Positions 60,834-64,000 of a stretch of 64,000 bases of DNA are shown in pieces; within the stretch, counting starts at the first letter, position 1, and every line of letters begins with the position of its first letter. The DNA comes from Dacryopinax spathularia. Taxonomy: Eukaryota > Basidiomycota > Dacrymycetes > Dacrymycetales > Dacrymycetaceae. The DNA is taken from the NCBI GenBank assembly GCA_037974965.1, contig JBBPFI010000017.1, positions 620,001 to 684,000 on the forward strand, written 5' to 3'. The notes beneath the pieces were generated by a model. That model was not told the origin of the DNA and did no database searches. It saw nothing but the letters and a program-made list of their open reading frames with translations. The translations under genes were made by a program, and so were the position numbers.

Positions 60834-63405
60834 GATGGAAGAGAAAGGCGATTATATGAATGCTGCGCCGTACGTGGACAACGGCTGTGTACAACGCTCG
60901 TTAGGCTGACGGCTTGCCAGGCACAGCGAGCCAGAGAGCGAGATCGAGGAGCATGGGTATAGGTCACGGCTCATACCACTAGTCATCAGGCATGCGCCCA
61001 CTCTTCCCGTGGAGTCAAAGTGCGTGGCGTGGAACTTGCAACGAGGCACGGGCTCATGTTCAGCTTAGAGATCAGAAATGGCTACAAAAGCACCAGCGAG
61101 CGCCTCCATGGCTTGATCTACTCTACGACCTAGTCATAGTGAGTAAATGGGTAGGTCGCGCTAGAAATATGGCTAATCCCATATGTAGGTCGCTGTTCTT
61201 ACCGTCTTTACTGTCAACCATGAGATTACGACCGCCCAGTCCACGTTGGTCTACTTCTCGTACTTCGTGATCATTTGGTGGGTATGGGCGTCCCAGATCC
61301 TCTACGACGTGCGATTCGAGGCAAACGACTGGATCCACCGATTCTTCAAGTTCTGCCAGCTTGGGACGTTCGCTTTCATCGGTGTCACTGCTCAAAGCTT
61401 CGACCCCACAAACGTGGTGAAGCGGGGTGCGACCACGCCGTCGGGTGCTGCGATGGAGGCGTTGGGTTCTTCTTCATGGACTGGAGTTGCGACCTCGTAT
61501 GCTGCAAGCCGACTCTTTGTCATTCTCCAGTATTGCTTCGGTATGTCATCCGCCTTAGGTCCTGACGGTCGCTGACGCAAGGGCAGTATTGTGGACCACC
61601 CGCCGTCACAAGCCGCACCTGCCTTCTCTTGTAGTACCCCCCGTCGCTGCTTTGGTCTCCGCGATGTAAGTAAATCGCGTCAATCATGCTCACCTGTCTA
61701 AACACACTTATAGACTATGGGCAGTCAGTGCTGCAATGATCGGAAATGCCAACGCCAAAGTCGCTTGCGCGTACAGCGCCCTCGGCTTAGAAATTGTCGC
61801 TTCCTTCGTACTACCAATGCTACCTGGATATATGAAGCTGCCTTCAGACGTGATAAGCGAGCGCTTCGGAGCGTTGTCCCTCATCATTATCGGCGAAGTG
61901 AGAGATCACGGTCCTCTGCACCTGCGCATGCTCACCGCTCCAGGGTATTATCGGCATCATCCGGTCATTCAGTGCGGTAATGGCAGGCTTCGGCTTCAGC
62001 AGAGCTGCCTGTAAGTCGTGTACATTGTACCTGTATCCAGCTTTCTGACATCGTTATAGATGCCCAATGCTTCTGCGCCCTGGTCATCATATCCTCCCTC
62101 TGGCATTTCCTGTTCCACGGTTTCAACGTTGAGACCCGCATGGGACGCCGGCGCGGCCTGCTCTGGCTGATTCTCCATTTCCCGCTACACACTTTAGCAT
62201 ATTGTTACTTCTGACCGGTACGCACATAAACGAGGCAAAGCGAGTTGTGAACTAAACTCCACAAGGAATGCGCAATGCGGCCACATTCGAGAATATCACC
62301 CACGCACTGGACGTGGTCAACGATAATTTGCAAACGCTGTTCAACGACATCGACGCTGATGACTTCACAAATACAAGCGCATCCATGGAGTATCTAACGG
62401 TGCAATTTGCGAAGCTATCCATCTCTCCAGATTGGCCGGACGAAGTCGCCAATGTCCAAGCGGAGTATCTGAACCCGAACTCAACCACCGACCCCGTGGT
62501 TGACATCCTCCAGTATGAAGTCCAAGTTTATATGGCCATTGCCAACGTACGCGACTACATTTGCGTCCAGACTGGAGGCTGACTATTGCATAGTATTATG
62601 AGGTGCATCTATCAGAAGAAGTCCTCGAAGCAGCGGCCACCATCAACAACCTCAACACGACGCAGAATATCGACTCCAGTACCTGGAACGCGTCCTACGA
62701 CCATAACGTCGAGCTTGCCAACGAGTTCGACCAACTATACCAAACCGACCTGGGGCACAGCGTGCTCTTCTTCCTGCCGAGCGCCGGAGGCTTCCTCTTC
62801 GTTCTGGCCATTCTCCACCTGCTCCGAAGTCTGCCCATCGGGGCTTACATGTGGTGGTCCTGGGGTGCACAGGTCGCCGGTGGGATTGGTCTAGGCTTCC
62901 TTGGGTTCTTGGATCTCGGCGATAAGACCCTCACGGAGGATATGCCTTCGCCGATCCCGGTCTATCGGCTGCAGCAGCGCAGCTGGATGTGTATGTCCAC
63001 TGCCCGTTGTTCTGGCCCCTATCACGGACTGACCCGCTTTTGCAGTGCCCATTGTTGCGATCACATATGCTGTGCTGATATTCCTTGACTCTGTACGTTT
63101 GCCTCAGTTCTTCGCATCGCCTTAGCTAATGGCCCATGACCCGTTAGATCCTGATGGTCCTAGCTGCAAGGCACGATCGACGACGACCTATAATGCCTAA
63201 AGCCGACGCTCGCACGTCCTCCAGCCCTACAGGTGCGTATAACTACCTGGAGCAGGACCAGCGCGCTGACATGGTAACCGCAGAAGCGTACAGCGTTGCT
63301 GATGCTCCTGTTCCTTTCGAATCTCCAGGGGAGACGAGCTCAAAAGTGGTTCAGGGCTCGCATTATTCCTTGACGATAGATCATAGGACGAGTGATTATT
63401 CTTGA
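60834..63405 (+). CDS. LtrA-family multi-pass membrane protein, paralogue 3, with an apparent frameshift
   Basis: The start exon MEEKGDYMNAAP (60,834) is followed by HGYRSRLIPLVIRHAPT, PPWLDLLYDLVIV, YFSYFVIIWWVWASQILYDVRF, NDWIHRFFKFCQLGTFAFIG, ISERFGALSLIIIGEGIIGIIR, FHGFNVETRMGRRRGLLWLILHFPLH, GMRNAATFENITHALDVV, a soluble loop, SLPIGAYMWWSWG and IVAITYAVLIFLDS, and ends SLTIDHRTSDYS. About nine short introns fit. It lacks the intron that paralogues 1 and 2 have just after FFLP. At 62,186-62,195 the DNA reads ctacacactt where the family pattern PLHFSILLLL needs two bases fewer. As read, the frame is lost in a membrane segment, although everything downstream is still good coding sequence with clean splice sites. 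This is either a very recent inactivation or a base-calling error in a CA repeat. It is divergently paired with paralogue 2. Confidence 0.72.
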
Positions 63406-64000
63406 TTCATTGTACCTTAAATATAAGACATTTCATTTCTCGTCGCTCTGGTCTAGTCCCTGCGATCAATGAACTGACGCATATGGTGTGATTCCGGAAG
63501 GGGTCGGCCCATCTTTGCTTTTGTTGGCGGGCTGATTGATGTTCCTTGCAACCTACAGTGACATGCAGGAAAATGGAGCGAATAGTTGCCATGAACAGCA
63601 GGAGCCCTTCCCACGATCATATCGCAGCCTTGTGGGCAGCAGCAGTGTTTACCCAGAGTCTTACTAAGCAGATGCGATGGTCTTTTCCCCCGGGCCAATG
63701 AGGCTGCAGAGAGAAGGATACGGAAATAGCCGTGGACCCTATTTGGCCTTCCCCGTGTTTCAACCATCCCCAAGCGCATCGCTCCGCCACAGCCTACTTC
63801 GAAGAATGCCCGAGTCCGAACACCTTCCCATTCAATCAAATCTTCAAACCTGCGTAAAATTGGCATCCTGTCCGCTTCTTGAGACTCTGTTACCAGCATG
63901 GCGTCGCCGCCGGAGTATCCGGCACAGGAGCCACCTGTGCAAGGAGTAAGGTCCAGGTCGTCATCCATCATGGCCTGGGGCTCCGATCATGGTACACCTG
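63406..64000. other. Right edge, unresolved
   Basis: After the stop of the third LtrA gene no gene is certain. A minus-strand frame of about 172 codons (63,453-63,971), beginning MMDDDLDLTPCTGG at an ATG near 63,971, has no domain I recognise. It could be the start of a gene cut by the window edge or chance. Confidence 0.3.

Noticed and set aside
1-64000. Telomeric repeats marking a chromosome end
   Set aside because: No run of TTAGGG or a similar unit at either edge.

Overview
The window is nuclear DNA of a fungus, almost certainly a basidiomycete. The host genes are GC-rich and cut by short introns (about 48-200 bp) with gtgcgt/gtaagt/gtacgt donors and cag/tag acceptors. The kinase and cyclin match basidiomycete-type Ksp1/Ran1 and Pho80 proteins. 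I cannot place it to genus; a Tremellomycetes-like yeast would fit, but that is only an impression.

Layout. (1) About 0.1-13.8 kb is gene-free, decayed repeat DNA. It holds a roughly 3.4-kb inverted duplication (0.18-3.56 kb against 10.44-13.77 kb), a third partial copy of the same family, and a clean 479-bp MITE-like element at 4,685-5,163 with perfect 22-bp terminal inverted repeats and a 12-bp direct repeat at its edges. (2) About 13.9-21.25 kb is a second repeat family, built of modules carrying the core CCAGCGCA. (3) 21.7-36.4 kb is a single-copy gene island: a short-chain dehydrogenase (+), a Ksp1/Ran1-type Ser/Thr kinase (-) and a Pho80-type cyclin (-), with about 6 kb of gene-poor DNA between kinase and cyclin. 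(4) 37.4-53.1 kb is the inverted copy of 15.35-21.25 kb, so the gene island lies between two arms of about 6 kb in opposite orientation. The right arm is interrupted by a 10,017-bp LTR retrotransposon of the Ty3/gypsy type (38,095-48,111). (5) 54.9-63.4 kb holds three divergent paralogues of the LtrA (low temperature requirement A) membrane-protein family, arranged + - +.

The LTR element looks whole and very young. Its two 345-bp LTRs differ at one position that I can see, it has a short target duplication, and the left arm still shows the corresponding empty site. Its gag and pol read on the minus strand. Between pol and the 3' LTR it carries an extra gene in antisense, on the plus strand, with about ten short introns and a six-cysteine zinc-cluster-like motif. 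This intron-rich antisense passenger is the most unusual thing in the window.

How the host genes might relate: the kinase and the Pho80-type cyclin belong to families that act in nutrient and phosphate signalling in other fungi, but nothing here shows that they work together. The three LtrA genes look like local duplicates that have diverged in sequence and intron content. The third contains an apparent 2-bp frameshift and may be dying, or the base calls may be wrong.
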